In this document: in pieces, positions 1 through 7,024 of the stretch
How positions within the stretch are numbered: the first letter of the stretch is position 1
How the letters are laid out: every line of letters starts with the position of its first letter
Assembly (NCBI GenBank): GCA_964466385.1
Contig: CAYXNM010000112.1
Location: 1 to 8,540 of the forward strand
DNA length: 8,540 bases
From: UBA5972 sp964466385
GTDB lineage: Bacteria; Pseudomonadota; Alphaproteobacteria; Rhodobacterales; Rhodobacteraceae
Reading direction: 5' to 3'
The notes under the pieces: model-generated
What the model was told of the DNA's origin: nothing
Seen by the model: the letters and a program-made list of their open reading frames with translations, nothing else
The model's database searches: none
Position numbers and translations under genes: made by a program

Positions 1-45
1 GTGCCAAGCCTGCTGGTCGAGGGGCTGACGATTGCCGGGGCGTGA
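1..45 (+). CDS. TldD/PmbA-family protein, C-terminal end only (partial)
   Basis: The first 14 codons in frame 1 read VPSLLVEGLTIAGA and end at a TGA at 43-45. A short hydrophobic tail with VEG(L/M)TIAG is what I recall for the C-terminus of TldD/PmbA metalloprotease-related proteins, which with their partner act in peptide maturation and degradation. In Rhodobacterales a pmbA/tldD-like gene commonly sits just upstream of cysQ and the Kdo transferase gene, which supports the call. Only the tail is visible, so no catalytic residue can be checked. The end overlaps the start of the next gene by 14 bp, suggesting co-transcription. Confidence 0.6.
   Translation: MPSLLVEGLTIAGA
19..34 (+). promoter_or_regulatory. 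Ribosome binding site fixing the TTG start of cysQ
   Basis: GAGGGG at 19-24 lies seven bases before the TTG at 32-34. It is inside the last codons of the upstream pmbA-like gene, whose TGA (43-45) falls after the TTG, so translation of the two genes is probably coupled. Confidence 0.6.
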
Positions 46-808
46 TCTTTCGCTGTTGATCGAGGCCGCTCGGGAAGCCGGCGAAATCGCCGGGCGATAT
101 TTCAGGGCTGACCCGAAAGTGTGGGACAAGGGCGACGGGCAAGGCCCCGTCACCGAGGCGGATCTGAAAATCGACGGTATGCTCAGGAAGCGGTTGACGA
201 ACGCACGGCCCGATTTTGGCTGGCTGTCCGAAGAAACCGACGACGACCGGGAAAGGCTGAAGGCCCGGAGCGTTTTCATCATCGACCCGATTGATGGCAC
301 AAGATCGTTCGTTGCAGGCCGGAATACCTTTGCCCATTCGCTGGCGATTGCGCGCGACGGGATCGTCAACTTTGGGGTGGTCTACCTGCCCTTGCTCGAT
401 CTGCTCTATACCGCGAGCCTGGGAAACGGGGCGTTTCTGAATGAAAGGCGGGTCACCTGTTCGCCACAAACGTCGATCGCAAACGCCGATGTTCTGGTGA
501 CCAAGTCGCAACTTGACCCGGCGCTCTGGCCCGGAGGCGTGCCAGAGTTAAACCGGCATTTTCGTTCATCGCTGGCCTATCGTCTTTGCCTTGTGGCCGA
601 GGGAAAATTCGACGGCATGCTGACGCTGAGGGACGCCTGGGAGTGGGATATCGCAGCGGGCACGCTGATCTGCAGCGAGGCAGGCGCCGTTGTCAGCGAT
701 CGACACAATGCGCCCTTGCGGTTCAACAGCGCTCCGGCGAAAACCGCGGGCGCACTGGTTGCAGGCGCGGATCTGCACGCGCAAATCATGCAGCACTTAC
801 ATCCCTGA
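32..808 (+). CDS. cysQ: CysQ-type 3'(2'),5'-bisphosphate nucleotidase / inositol monophosphatase family protein
   Basis: This 258-residue protein is a Mg2+-dependent phosphatase of the inositol monophosphatase superfamily. Visible marks are the N-terminal GPVTEADLKID (38-48), the metal-binding SEE at 66-68, motif A DPIDGT at 85-90, and motif B around W205-D206-I-A-A with EAGA shortly after. All metal-ligand acidic residues look intact and the length is normal. The probable reaction is removal of the 3' phosphate from PAP, recycling the by-product of sulfate assimilation; another sugar- or inositol-phosphate substrate is possible because the superfamily is hard to separate by motif. The start is TTG at 32, with GAGGGG (19-24) seven bases upstream; the protein would otherwise lose its first helix. 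It lies between a pmbA-like gene and DUF4170/waaA/lpxK, so it probably shares their transcript. Confidence 0.9.
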   Translation: MPGRDLSLLIEAAREAGEIAGRYFRADPKVWDKGDGQGPVTEADLKIDGMLRKRLTNARPDFGWLSEETDDDRERLKARSVFIIDPIDGTRSFVAGRNTFAHSLAIARDGIVNFGVVYLPLLDLLYTASLGNGAFLNERRVTCSPQTSIANADVLVTKSQLDPALWPGGVPELNRHFRSSLAYRLCLVAEGKFDGMLTLRDAWEWDIAAGTLICSEAGAVVSDRHNAPLRFNSAPAKTAGALVAGADLHAQIMQHLHP

Positions 809-869
809 CGGACCTTCCATCAAAGACAGTTCTGGCTTAAGACCACTAAGAAACAGCAGGAGCATTTGA

Positions 870-1112
870 ATGGCGCAGCGGTTGCATCTGGTCTTTGGGG
901 GAGAACTGACCAGCCCTTCCAGAAACGTGTTCAAGAACGTCGATGAAATCGATATCGTGGGTATCTTCCGCAATTATCAGGAGGCCTATGACGCGTGGAA
1001 AGATGCGTCCCATCGCAGTGTCGATAACGCGCATGCACGCTATTTCATCGCGCATCTCCACAAGCTGCGCGACGAGAATGCCGAGGCCGGCCCGACAGAA
1101 GAACTGGGTTAG
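870..1112 (+). CDS. DUF4170 family small protein
   Basis: An 80-residue protein opening MAQRLHLVFGGEL, followed by VFKNVDEIDIVGIF, then an alanine/tryptophan segment (YDAWKDASHRSVDNAH) and ARYFIAHLHKL. This is the pattern I recognise as DUF4170, a short alphaproteobacterial family of unknown function usually found beside the Kdo transferase gene. No signal peptide or membrane segment is visible, so it is probably cytoplasmic. The ATG at 870 has AGGAG (858-862) seven bases upstream. The gene is 61 bp after cysQ and 9 bp before waaA, in the same reading frame as waaA and separated from it by a single TAG. A role in lipid A/Kdo assembly is a guess from location only. Confidence 0.88.
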   Translation: MAQRLHLVFGGELTSPSRNVFKNVDEIDIVGIFRNYQEAYDAWKDASHRSVDNAHARYFIAHLHKLRDENAEAGPTEELG

Positions 1113-1121
1113 GCTGGACAG

Positions 1122-2417
1122 GTGGGAAAATCGGTCGGACTGGCGCTCTACCTTGCGTTCTCGGAACGCGCAGAAGGTGTTGCCAACAGGCATTTGGCCG
1201 AGCGCACCGAAAAGGGCAAGGAAGATCCCGCACGGCTGGAAGAACGGTTTGGCCGAACGCCCCATGCCCGGCCCGCGGGCACGCTTGTGTGGTTTCACGC
1301 CGCAAGTGTCGGTGAATCCCTTTCCATCCTTGAACTTGTCCGGCGGTTGGGCGACCAGCGGCCGGAGCTTCATTTCCTGATTACCACGGGAACCCTGACA
1401 TCCGCTGCGATGATCGCCGGACGTCTGCCGGAAAATGGCATCCACCAGTTCGTTCCGGTGGATGCCCGGCCTTACATCCGCAATTTTCTGGCCCATTGGA
1501 AACCCGATCTTGCGGTCTGGACGGAAAGCGAGCTCTGGCCGGCCCTGATGCACGAAACCCATGCAGCGGGCATTCCGATGGTTCTTATCAACGCGCGGAT
1601 TTCCAAGGCGACCTATCGCAAATGGCGGTGGTTTCCGGGGATAGCGACCTCGTTGTTGCGCCGGTTTGATTTCGTGCTGGCGCAGGACAAGGCAACGGCG
1701 CGCTACCTTCGACGGCTTGGCCTGCCGGAAAACCGGATCGAGATCAGCGGCACCCTCAAGGAAGGCTCGGCCGCCCTGCCCCATGAGGAGGACGAACGCA
1801 CCCGTTTTGCAAGCCATCTCGCCGGGAGGCCCGTTTGGCTCGCGGCCTCGACCCATACGGGCGAGGACGAAATGGTGGCCAAGGCGCATAAGGTGGCATC
1901 AAGGGCGACACAACGTCTTTTGCTGATCATTGCCCCGCGTCATCCCGACAGGGGACCGGCGATCGAAAAGATGCTGTGCGGGGAGGGCTGGCAGGTCGCT
2001 GTACGCTCGCGGGATGAACTGCCCGATGCCTCGACCCAGATCTACCTTGCGGACACATTGGGCGAAATGGGGCTTTGGTACCGGATTGCGCCGGTCAGTT
2101 TCCTCGGGGGTTCGCTGGTTGATGTCGGGGGGCACAACCCGTTTGAGCCTGCCGCATTGGGTTCCGCCATCCTTCATGGTCCGCATGTCCACAAAGTGGC
2201 CGATATCTATGAGCGTCTGGCGGAAGTCGGCGCGACGGTCGAGGTCCGCTCGGCACGGGATCTTGGCCGTGCGGTCGGTCGTGTCCTTTCACCGGACAAA
2301 GCCGCCGAGATGGCCCACGCCGCGTGGGAGATCAGTTCGAGCGGGGCTGAAGTCACCGACCGGGCGCTGAAGCTTCTGAGCGGGTATCTGCCGGCTGCCC
2401 CGGAACCGGAGGCCTGA
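1122..2417 (+). CDS. waaA: 3-deoxy-D-manno-octulosonic acid (Kdo) transferase, GT30
   Basis: A 431-residue glycosyltransferase that moves Kdo from CMP-Kdo to lipid IVA at the inner face of the cytoplasmic membrane. Family marks: WFHAASVGE at 57-65, whose last Glu (E65) corresponds to the catalytic base known for WaaA; WTESELWP at 133-140; and the C-terminal nucleotide-sugar binding stretch GGSLVDVGGHNPFEP at 329-343. Two Rossmann-type halves and the length fit GT-B enzymes of the family. The short hydrophobic N-terminus (VGLALYLAF) fits the usual membrane association. The start is GTG at 1122: an in-frame TAG at 1110-1112 excludes anything upstream, and the Shine-Dalgarno is poor, suggesting coupling to DUF4170. 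The gene ends in TGATG, overlapping lpxK by one base. How many Kdo residues it adds cannot be told from sequence. The symbol kdtA is also used. Confidence 0.96.
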   Translation: MGKSVGLALYLAFSERAEGVANRHLAERTEKGKEDPARLEERFGRTPHARPAGTLVWFHAASVGESLSILELVRRLGDQRPELHFLITTGTLTSAAMIAGRLPENGIHQFVPVDARPYIRNFLAHWKPDLAVWTESELWPALMHETHAAGIPMVLINARISKATYRKWRWFPGIATSLLRRFDFVLAQDKATARYLRRLGLPENRIEISGTLKEGSAALPHEEDERTRFASHLAGRPVWLAASTHTGEDEMVAKAHKVASRATQRLLLIIAPRHPDRGPAIEKMLCGEGWQVAVRSRDELPDASTQIYLADTLGEMGLWYRIAPVSFLGGSLVDVGGHNPFEPAALGSAILHGPHVHKVADIYERLAEVGATVEVRSARDLGRAVGRVLSPDKAAEMAHAAWEISSSGAEVTDRALKLLSGYLPAAPEPEA

Positions 2418-3421
2418 TGCAACCCCCCGGTTTTTGGCAGCACTCCCCCACGAATCCCGGCATGTTGCCCCGATTGCTGAGCCCGGCCGCCGCAATATGG
2501 CGGTACCTCACGAACCGAAGACTGACCGGCGGGCCATGGCACAATGTGGGTGTTCCCGTGATTTGCGTCGGTAACCTTAGCGTGGGCGGAACCGGCAAAA
2601 CGCCAGCCGCGATCGCCCTTGTCGAGCGTCTGACATCCCTTGGCCGCAGCCCCCATGTGGTATCGCGCGGGTACGGGGGCGTTCTCAAAGGGCCGGTCAG
2701 GGTTGATGCACGTCTGCACAAGGCCCGCGAAACGGGGGACGAACCCTTGTTGCTGGCCGGGTTCTGCCCGACCTGGGTGGCACGCGACCGGCACGCCGGT
2801 GCGCTGGCGGCAATCGCGGGCGGGGCCGATGTCATCGTGCTGGACGACGGTTTTCAGAACCCATCGGTCCACAAGGACATTTCCATCGTGGTGGTCGACG
2901 CGGTGGCGGGATTTGGCAATGGCCGGGTCATTCCCGCCGGACCTTTGCGTGAACCGGTAGAGACCGGTCTTGCGCGGGCCGATGCGGTTTTGATTATTGG
3001 TCCGGGAAAGGCGCGCAGGACCCTTCGGCGCGACTGGCCCGTTCTGGCCGAAAAACCGCTGTGCGAGGGAACGCTTGAACCTTTGAAAACCGGGATTGAC
3101 TGGACGGGAATGAAGGTTCTGGCGTTCGCCGGAATCGGACGACCCGAGAAATTCTTTGCCACATTGCGCGGTCTGGGTGCAGAGATCCACAAAAGTGAAG
3201 CGCTCAGCGATCATCAGCCGCTGACCCGTCGCCTTATGCAGCGCCTTGAAAATGAGGCATTTTTTAACGGCGCACAGATGGTCACGACCGAAAAAGATGC
3301 AACGCGCCTGCCCGAGGAATTCAAACTGCGTGTCCTTAGCGTGCCCGTCAGGTTGGGACTTAAGGATTGGAAACCGCTCGACACGCTGCTGGCGCGGGCC
3401 GGGATCAACGCTTGGGTTTGA
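2417..3421 (+). CDS. lpxK: Tetraacyldisaccharide 4'-kinase LpxK
   Basis: A 334-residue membrane-associated P-loop kinase that phosphorylates the 4' position of the lipid A disaccharide 1-phosphate to give lipid IVA, the acceptor of the WaaA encoded just upstream. The N-terminal PGMLPRLLSP (14-23) and following hydrophobic helix match the membrane-anchoring segment of LpxK. The P-loop is GNLSVGGTGKTP at 52-63. The Walker B/catalytic element DDGFQN is at 143-148, with D143 and D144 intact. FAGIGRPEKFF and TTEKDATRLP (TTEKD at 290-294) are C-terminal family signatures. The length is normal. The ATG shares its A with the waaA stop (TGATG at 2415-2419), so translation is likely coupled. The 3' end overlaps the opposite-strand CoA transferase gene by 17 bp. 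Confidence 0.97.
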   Translation: MQPPGFWQHSPTNPGMLPRLLSPAAAIWRYLTNRRLTGGPWHNVGVPVICVGNLSVGGTGKTPAAIALVERLTSLGRSPHVVSRGYGGVLKGPVRVDARLHKARETGDEPLLLAGFCPTWVARDRHAGALAAIAGGADVIVLDDGFQNPSVHKDISIVVVDAVAGFGNGRVIPAGPLREPVETGLARADAVLIIGPGKARRTLRRDWPVLAEKPLCEGTLEPLKTGIDWTGMKVLAFAGIGRPEKFFATLRGLGAEIHKSEALSDHQPLTRRLMQRLENEAFFNGAQMVTTEKDATRLPEEFKLRVLSVPVRLGLKDWKPLDTLLARAGINAWV

Positions 3422-4553
3422 TGGCGGACAGAACCTCGTCCGTGTGCTGGCCCAGTTTGGGTGACGGGCGGTCATACGCAAGATCGGAACCCGAAAAGAC
3501 CATCGGTGAGCGCACCGAAGGAATGCCGTCGATGTCAACCTGCATCCCCCTTGCGACCACCTGAGGATCCGCGAAAACTTCGGCCAGATCGTTGATGGGA
3601 CCGGCAGGCACGCCGTTGGTTTCGCAACAGGCCAGCAGATCCGCTTTGTTGCGTTCGCGCGTTGCCGCCATGAGCCGGGCGTTCATCCGGTCGCGATTGG
3701 CGATGCGGTCGGCGTTGGTCAGGTAATCGGGGTCACGGGCCATCTCCCGAAGGCCCAGAAGATCGCACAGGCGCTGGTATTGGGCATCATTGCCGGTGGC
3801 GATGATGATGTACCCGTCCGCACAGTCAAAAACCTGATAAGGTGTCAGGTTCTGGTGCGCGTTGCCCATGGAAACCGGTGCAACGCCCGTGGACAGGTAA
3901 TTCAACGCCTGATTGGCCATGGTCGCGGTCGCAACGTCCAGAAGTGCCATGTCGATATGCTGGCCCTTGCCGGTTTGCGCGCGGTGCAGCAAAGCGGCCT
4001 GAATGGCGATCACGGAATAAAGCCCCGTCAGGATATCGGTCACCGCGACACCCATCTTTTGGGGCTGGCCACCGGGTTCACCGGTGACGGACATGATGCC
4101 ACCCATGCCCTGCATCAGAAAATCATATCCCGCGCGTTTCCTGTAAGGGCCGGTTTGCCCGAACCCGGTGATGGAACAATAGATCAGCCGCGGATTGACG
4201 GCATGCAGGCTGTCATAATCCAGCCCGTATTTCGCCAACCCGCCAACCTTGAAATTCTCAATCAGAACGTCGCTTTCTGCGGCGAGATCGCGAATGGCCT
4301 GCTGGCCCTCATGGGTTCGGAAATCGATGACGACTGACCGTTTCCCGCGATTGCAGCTATGGTAATAGGCGGCCGATATATCCTCGTCGCGGGTAATGAA
4401 CGGCGGGCCCCATTGACGCGTGTCATCGCCCGCCGGGCTTTCAACCTTGATGACGTTCGCGCCAAGGTCACAAAGCGTCTGCCCGGCCCACGGACCGGCC
4501 AGAATACGGGCCAGTTCCAGAACTTTCAGTCCGGTCAGAGGAGCGTCGGACAT
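3405..4553 (-). CDS. CaiB/BaiF family (family III) CoA transferase
   Basis: A 382-residue cytoplasmic enzyme of the formyl-CoA transferase/carnitine CoA-transferase fold, which normally works as an interlocked dimer moving CoA between carboxylic acids. Visible marks: the N-terminal LKVLELARILAGPWAGQTLCDLGA (9-32), IKVESP (35-40), NRGKRSV (68-74), IENFKVGG (98-105), and SITGFGQTGPY (127-137). D173 in GVAVTDILTG sits where the Asp forms the acyl-enzyme anhydride. NGVPAGPIND near the C-terminus is also typical. The substrate cannot be predicted; succinyl-CoA-dependent transferases, formyl-CoA transferases and racemases (AMACR) share this fold, though the length fits transferases. The ATG lies three bases after the dsbA stop, with only a GAG (4560-4562) as Shine-Dalgarno, so translation probably depends on the upstream gene. 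No companion acyl-CoA dehydrogenase or transporter gene is in view. Confidence 0.93.
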   Translation of the reverse strand: MSDAPLTGLKVLELARILAGPWAGQTLCDLGANVIKVESPAGDDTRQWGPPFITRDEDISAAYYHSCNRGKRSVVIDFRTHEGQQAIRDLAAESDVLIENFKVGGLAKYGLDYDSLHAVNPRLIYCSITGFGQTGPYRKRAGYDFLMQGMGGIMSVTGEPGGQPQKMGVAVTDILTGLYSVIAIQAALLHRAQTGKGQHIDMALLDVATATMANQALNYLSTGVAPVSMGNAHQNLTPYQVFDCADGYIIIATGNDAQYQRLCDLLGLREMARDPDYLTNADRIANRDRMNARLMAATRERNKADLLACCETNGVPAGPINDLAEVFADPQVVARGMQVDIDGIPSVRSPMVFSGSDLAYDRPSPKLGQHTDEVLSAIKPKR

Positions 4554-4556
4554 GAA

Positions 4557-5237
4557 TTACTCGGCAAGCAGGCCGTCAAGGGTCTTGCTGAAATCAGCAT
4601 AGCTCATGTTTGGGTATTTGATCCCGTTGATCAGAAACGTGGGCGTTCCCCTGACGTCGTCCCGTTCGGAATTCTTCTGATAGGCCGCGGCCAGTGTCTG
4701 GGCCATGTCGTTGTCCTGCAGGCAGGCATCCATCGTGTCCTGATCCAACCCGGCGATCTTGCCGATTTTTTGCAGGTTCTGGATGATGTCCAGATTGTTT
4801 TCCCCCGAGGTCCATTCATGCTGCGTTCTGAAAATGATGTCGGAAATGCCGAAAAACCGGTTGCCGCCATCGCAGCGTGCCAGCATTGCGGCCCAAAGCC
4901 CGAGCTTGTCGAAATAGACATCGCGCATCACGAAGCGCACGTTCCCGGGTTCCACGTAATTCTTGACGATCTTCCCAAACACATCCGTGTGGAACCGTGC
5001 GCAGTGCGGACAGGTGAACGACGCGTATTCAACAATGGTGATGGGCGCGTTTTCGTCGCCAAGCGCGGTTTCCAGCAAAGTGAACCCGCTGCCCTGATCT
5101 TGTTCAGCCTTGGGACTCTCGGTGACGGTTTCGACCGCCGTCAATTCCTGCGTTTGGCGGTTGTTCTGCTGCCAGAAGAAATAGCCGCCAGCCGCAAGAG
5201 CCAGCACAACAAGAATTGCAAGTGGTTTGGAAAACAT
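4557..5237 (-). CDS. DsbA-family thiol:disulfide protein with N-terminal membrane anchor
   Basis: A 226-residue thioredoxin-fold protein. Residues 5-22 form one hydrophobic segment after a Lys, a signal peptide or uncleaved signal anchor placing the domain in the periplasm. No lipobox Cys is present. A polar linker (about 23-50) is followed by the fold. VEYASFTCPHCARFH carries the redox motif CPHC at 76-79, and the cis-proline loop is GTPTF at 197-201 (P199). Two further cysteines, C122 and C172, could form a structural disulfide as reported for some alphaproteobacterial DsbA proteins. It probably oxidises or isomerises disulfides of secreted proteins; which of the two is not decided by sequence. 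It starts 18 bp after the DUF721 gene stop and ends three bases before the CoA transferase start, implying one operon. Confidence 0.93.
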   Translation of the reverse strand: MFSKPLAILVVLALAAGGYFFWQQNNRQTQELTAVETVTESPKAEQDQGSGFTLLETALGDENAPITIVEYASFTCPHCARFHTDVFGKIVKNYVEPGNVRFVMRDVYFDKLGLWAAMLARCDGGNRFFGISDIIFRTQHEWTSGENNLDIIQNLQKIGKIAGLDQDTMDACLQDNDMAQTLAAAYQKNSERDDVRGTPTFLINGIKYPNMSYADFSKTLDGLLAE

Positions 5238-5255
5238 GAGGACGTGCCTTTGCGG

Positions 5256-5801
5256 TTATCTCTTTGGATTTCGGGATAGTATATTCCGGCCAAGCGTTTC
5301 AAGGGCGGAACGCAGGGGTTCACTGCTGACGGCGGCCACGGATCTTGACACGGGCGCAGACAGCGCGACGTCGCGCGGCAACCGGTCCTTGATCGGCGCA
5401 TTTGTCCCGGAAAAGGACGCCTGTGCTTCGGCGAAGCCGGTTTCCGCCGTCTGCGTCAGGCGAATGCGCGAAATCGCCGCGTAACCGTAACAGGCGTTCA
5501 CGCGCTCGCAGATCTTGGGCAGCTGGGCCTGCAACAGGGGGGCATTGGCGCCGTTGGTCAACAGTGTCAGCGTCGCGCCAAACCCCTCGCGCCCATAACT
5601 GACCTTGACGGGGCGACATGTCGAGGCGGTCGCCGCCCCCGCAATTTCCGCCCATTGCGTCAGCAGGCGCGTTTCCAGAAAACCCCGTTTCTCGGTTGCT
5701 CTACGGATGCGCTGGTTGAGGATCCCGCCGGTCTGAACAAAGCCACGCGCAATCCGTTTGCTGGGCGCCTCAGCTTTGTTTTTCGCAGTCTTCCGGGCCA
5801 T
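5256..5801 (-). CDS. DUF721 (DciA-like) domain protein
   Basis: A 181-residue protein when started at the ATG at 5801 (MARKTAKNK). A basic N-terminus is followed by the DUF721 domain at about residues 20-115: KRGFLETRLLTQWAEIAG, then RPVKVSYGREGFGATLTLLT and NAPLLQAQLPKICERVNACYGY. The rest is a less ordered Ala/Ser-rich tail ending in a short helix (SALETLGRNIL). DUF721 includes DciA, which interacts with the replicative helicase DnaB in bacteria lacking DnaC/DnaI; whether this copy acts so is inference. A TTG at 5837 would add 12 residues, but MARK fits the family start and AGG (5809-5811) lies seven bases upstream of the ATG. It is the first gene of the minus-strand operon and divergent from mutY, an order I recall as common in Rhodobacterales. 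Confidence 0.85.
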   Translation of the reverse strand: MARKTAKNKAEAPSKRIARGFVQTGGILNQRIRRATEKRGFLETRLLTQWAEIAGAATASTCRPVKVSYGREGFGATLTLLTNGANAPLLQAQLPKICERVNACYGYAAISRIRLTQTAETGFAEAQASFSGTNAPIKDRLPRDVALSAPVSRSVAAVSSEPLRSALETLGRNILSRNPKR

Positions 5802-5884
5802 GACTTCGCCTGTTAGGATCAATGCGCATTCTAGCAAGGCGCCGCGCGCTTACCAGAGGTTTAACACCGGAAGAGGAATAAAGA
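5802..5884. promoter_or_regulatory. Divergent intergenic region between the DUF721 operon and mutY
   Basis: This 83-bp spacer must supply transcription starts for both directions unless promoters lie inside the coding regions. On the minus strand TAGAAT (plus-strand 5828-5833) matches five of six bases of a sigma70 -10 box and lies 26 bp before the ATG, but the -35 at 17-bp spacing (CTGGTA) is poor. On the plus strand I find no convincing -35/-10 pair. A GC-rich palindromic stretch (GGCGCCGCGCGC, around 5838-5849) lies in the middle. Confidence 0.35.
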
Positions 5885-5887
5885 TTG
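5873..5887 (+). promoter_or_regulatory. Ribosome binding site fixing the TTG start of mutY
   Basis: GAGGA at 5873-5877 lies seven bases before TTG at 5885-5887. An in-frame TAA at 5879-5881 rules out any longer reading frame, so TTG is the earliest possible start and the one that preserves the family N-terminus (RDPYRLLTGALLTWYD). Confidence 0.7.
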
Positions 5888-7024
5888 CGTGACCCTTACC
5901 GCCTCCTGACCGGCGCCTTGCTGACGTGGTACGACAAAAACGCGCGTCAACTGCCGTGGCGCGTTCCGCCGGATCGGTCAAAGGCGGGCGTTTTGCCGGA
6001 TGCCTATCATGTCTGGCTGTCAGAGATCATGCTGCAACAGACCACGGTCGGAGCGGTCATTCCCTATTTCCGCATGTTCACACACAGGTGGCGGGATGTT
6101 CACCAACTGGCCGGGGCTGCGGAAGACGACGTCATGGCCGCGTGGGCGGGTCTTGGGTATTATGCGCGTGCGCGCAATCTGCTGAAATGCGCGAAAGTCG
6201 TCAGCCGGGAATGCGGGGGCAGGTTTCCATGCACGCCGCCGGAGCTTCGGGAATTGCCGGGCGTCGGGCCTTATACCGCGGCTGCCATCGCCGCCATTGC
6301 GTTTGGCCAGCGCGCCATCGTTGTTGACGGGAACGTGGAACGCGTGGTGGCGCGGCTGTTCGCGCTGAGTGACCCTCTGCCCGGCGCCAAGACCGCGATT
6401 GTGACCGAAACCGACCGTCTGACACCGACCCTGCGCGCCGGGGACTTTGCGCAGGCCATGATGGATCTTGGCGCGACGGTCTGCAAACCGCGTGATCCGG
6501 ATTGCGCGGTTTGCCCTGTTTCCTCTTCGTGCAGGGCGCTGGCGCGAGGTGAGCAAACGCTCTTCCCGCTCAAAGCGCCGAAAATGCCCAAACCGACGCG
6601 GCGGGGGACGGTCTTTATCGCAATCCGCGAGGACGGCGCATACTTGCTGGAACGCCGCCCCGCCAAGGGCCTGTTGGGCGGGATGCTGGGGTGGCCCGGG
6701 GGGGGCTGGTCCGAATCAACAGCGCCCGAATTAGCGTCGGAATTGCCGCCCATGGGTGCGGACTGGAAACCTTGCCCTGGTGTCGTCAAACACACGTTCA
6801 CGCATTTCCATCTGGAATTGTCGGTTCAGGTCGCGCGCGTCGGGGTTGGGAAAAACCCGCGGCCGGGCCTCTTTTTCGTTGACGCTAAACACTTTGACGC
6901 ATCCGATTTGCCGACGGTCATGCGCAAGGCTCTGACCGCCGCCCGTCCCGGTCCAGCGCGCACTGGATCGATAGCGCCCGAACCGGTAAAACACGGGAAC
7001 GGTCAGAAAGGGACTCCGACATGA
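5885..7024 (+). CDS. mutY: A/G-specific adenine DNA glycosylase MutY
   Basis: A 379-residue base-excision repair enzyme that removes adenine mispaired with 8-oxoguanine or guanine. Domains in order: N-terminal helix with LPWR (23-26); WLSEIMLQQTTV with catalytic E47; helix-hairpin-helix LPGVGPYTAAAIAAIAFG; VVDGNVERV with catalytic D148; a 4Fe-4S loop with Cys 200, 207, 210 and 216 in the exact Cx6Cx2Cx5C spacing of MutY/EndoIII; and a C-terminal NUDIX-like 8-oxoG recognition domain (WPGGGW, and HTFTHFHLEL with F305-T306-H307 at the FSH-loop position). The C-terminal domain is what separates it from EndoIII. It starts at TTG and ends overlapping the next gene (ATGA at 7021-7024). About 30 residues at the C-terminus (ARPGPARTG onward) extend past the recognisable domain. 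Confidence 0.97.
   Translation: MRDPYRLLTGALLTWYDKNARQLPWRVPPDRSKAGVLPDAYHVWLSEIMLQQTTVGAVIPYFRMFTHRWRDVHQLAGAAEDDVMAAWAGLGYYARARNLLKCAKVVSRECGGRFPCTPPELRELPGVGPYTAAAIAAIAFGQRAIVVDGNVERVVARLFALSDPLPGAKTAIVTETDRLTPTLRAGDFAQAMMDLGATVCKPRDPDCAVCPVSSSCRALARGEQTLFPLKAPKMPKPTRRGTVFIAIREDGAYLLERRPAKGLLGGMLGWPGGGWSESTAPELASELPPMGADWKPCPGVVKHTFTHFHLELSVQVARVGVGKNPRPGLFFVDAKHFDASDLPTVMRKALTAARPGPARTGSIAPEPVKHGNGQKGTPT

Noticed and set aside
809..869. Internal promoter between cysQ and DUF4170
   Set aside because: The 61-bp gap has a good ribosome site but no convincing -35/-10 pair.
846..1889. 347-codon open frame on the minus strand opposite DUF4170 and waaA
   Set aside because: It is covered by two recognised genes on the plus strand and has no domain of its own.
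2207..3538. 443-codon open frame on the minus strand opposite lpxK
   Set aside because: It lies opposite lpxK and the end of waaA, whose motifs are unambiguous; its product is rich in Arg, Pro, Gly and Gln with no family signature. Long antisense frames are expected in GC-rich DNA.
4359..5279. 306-codon open frame on the plus strand opposite dsbA and the CoA transferase
   Set aside because: The minus strand encodes CPHC and CoA transferase motifs here; the plus product resembles no family.
5802..5837. Upstream TTG start giving the DUF721 protein 12 extra residues
   Set aside because: The ATG at 5801 begins with the MARK-type basic N-terminus I associate with the family, has an AGG seven bases upstream, and leaves the candidate -10 box outside the gene.
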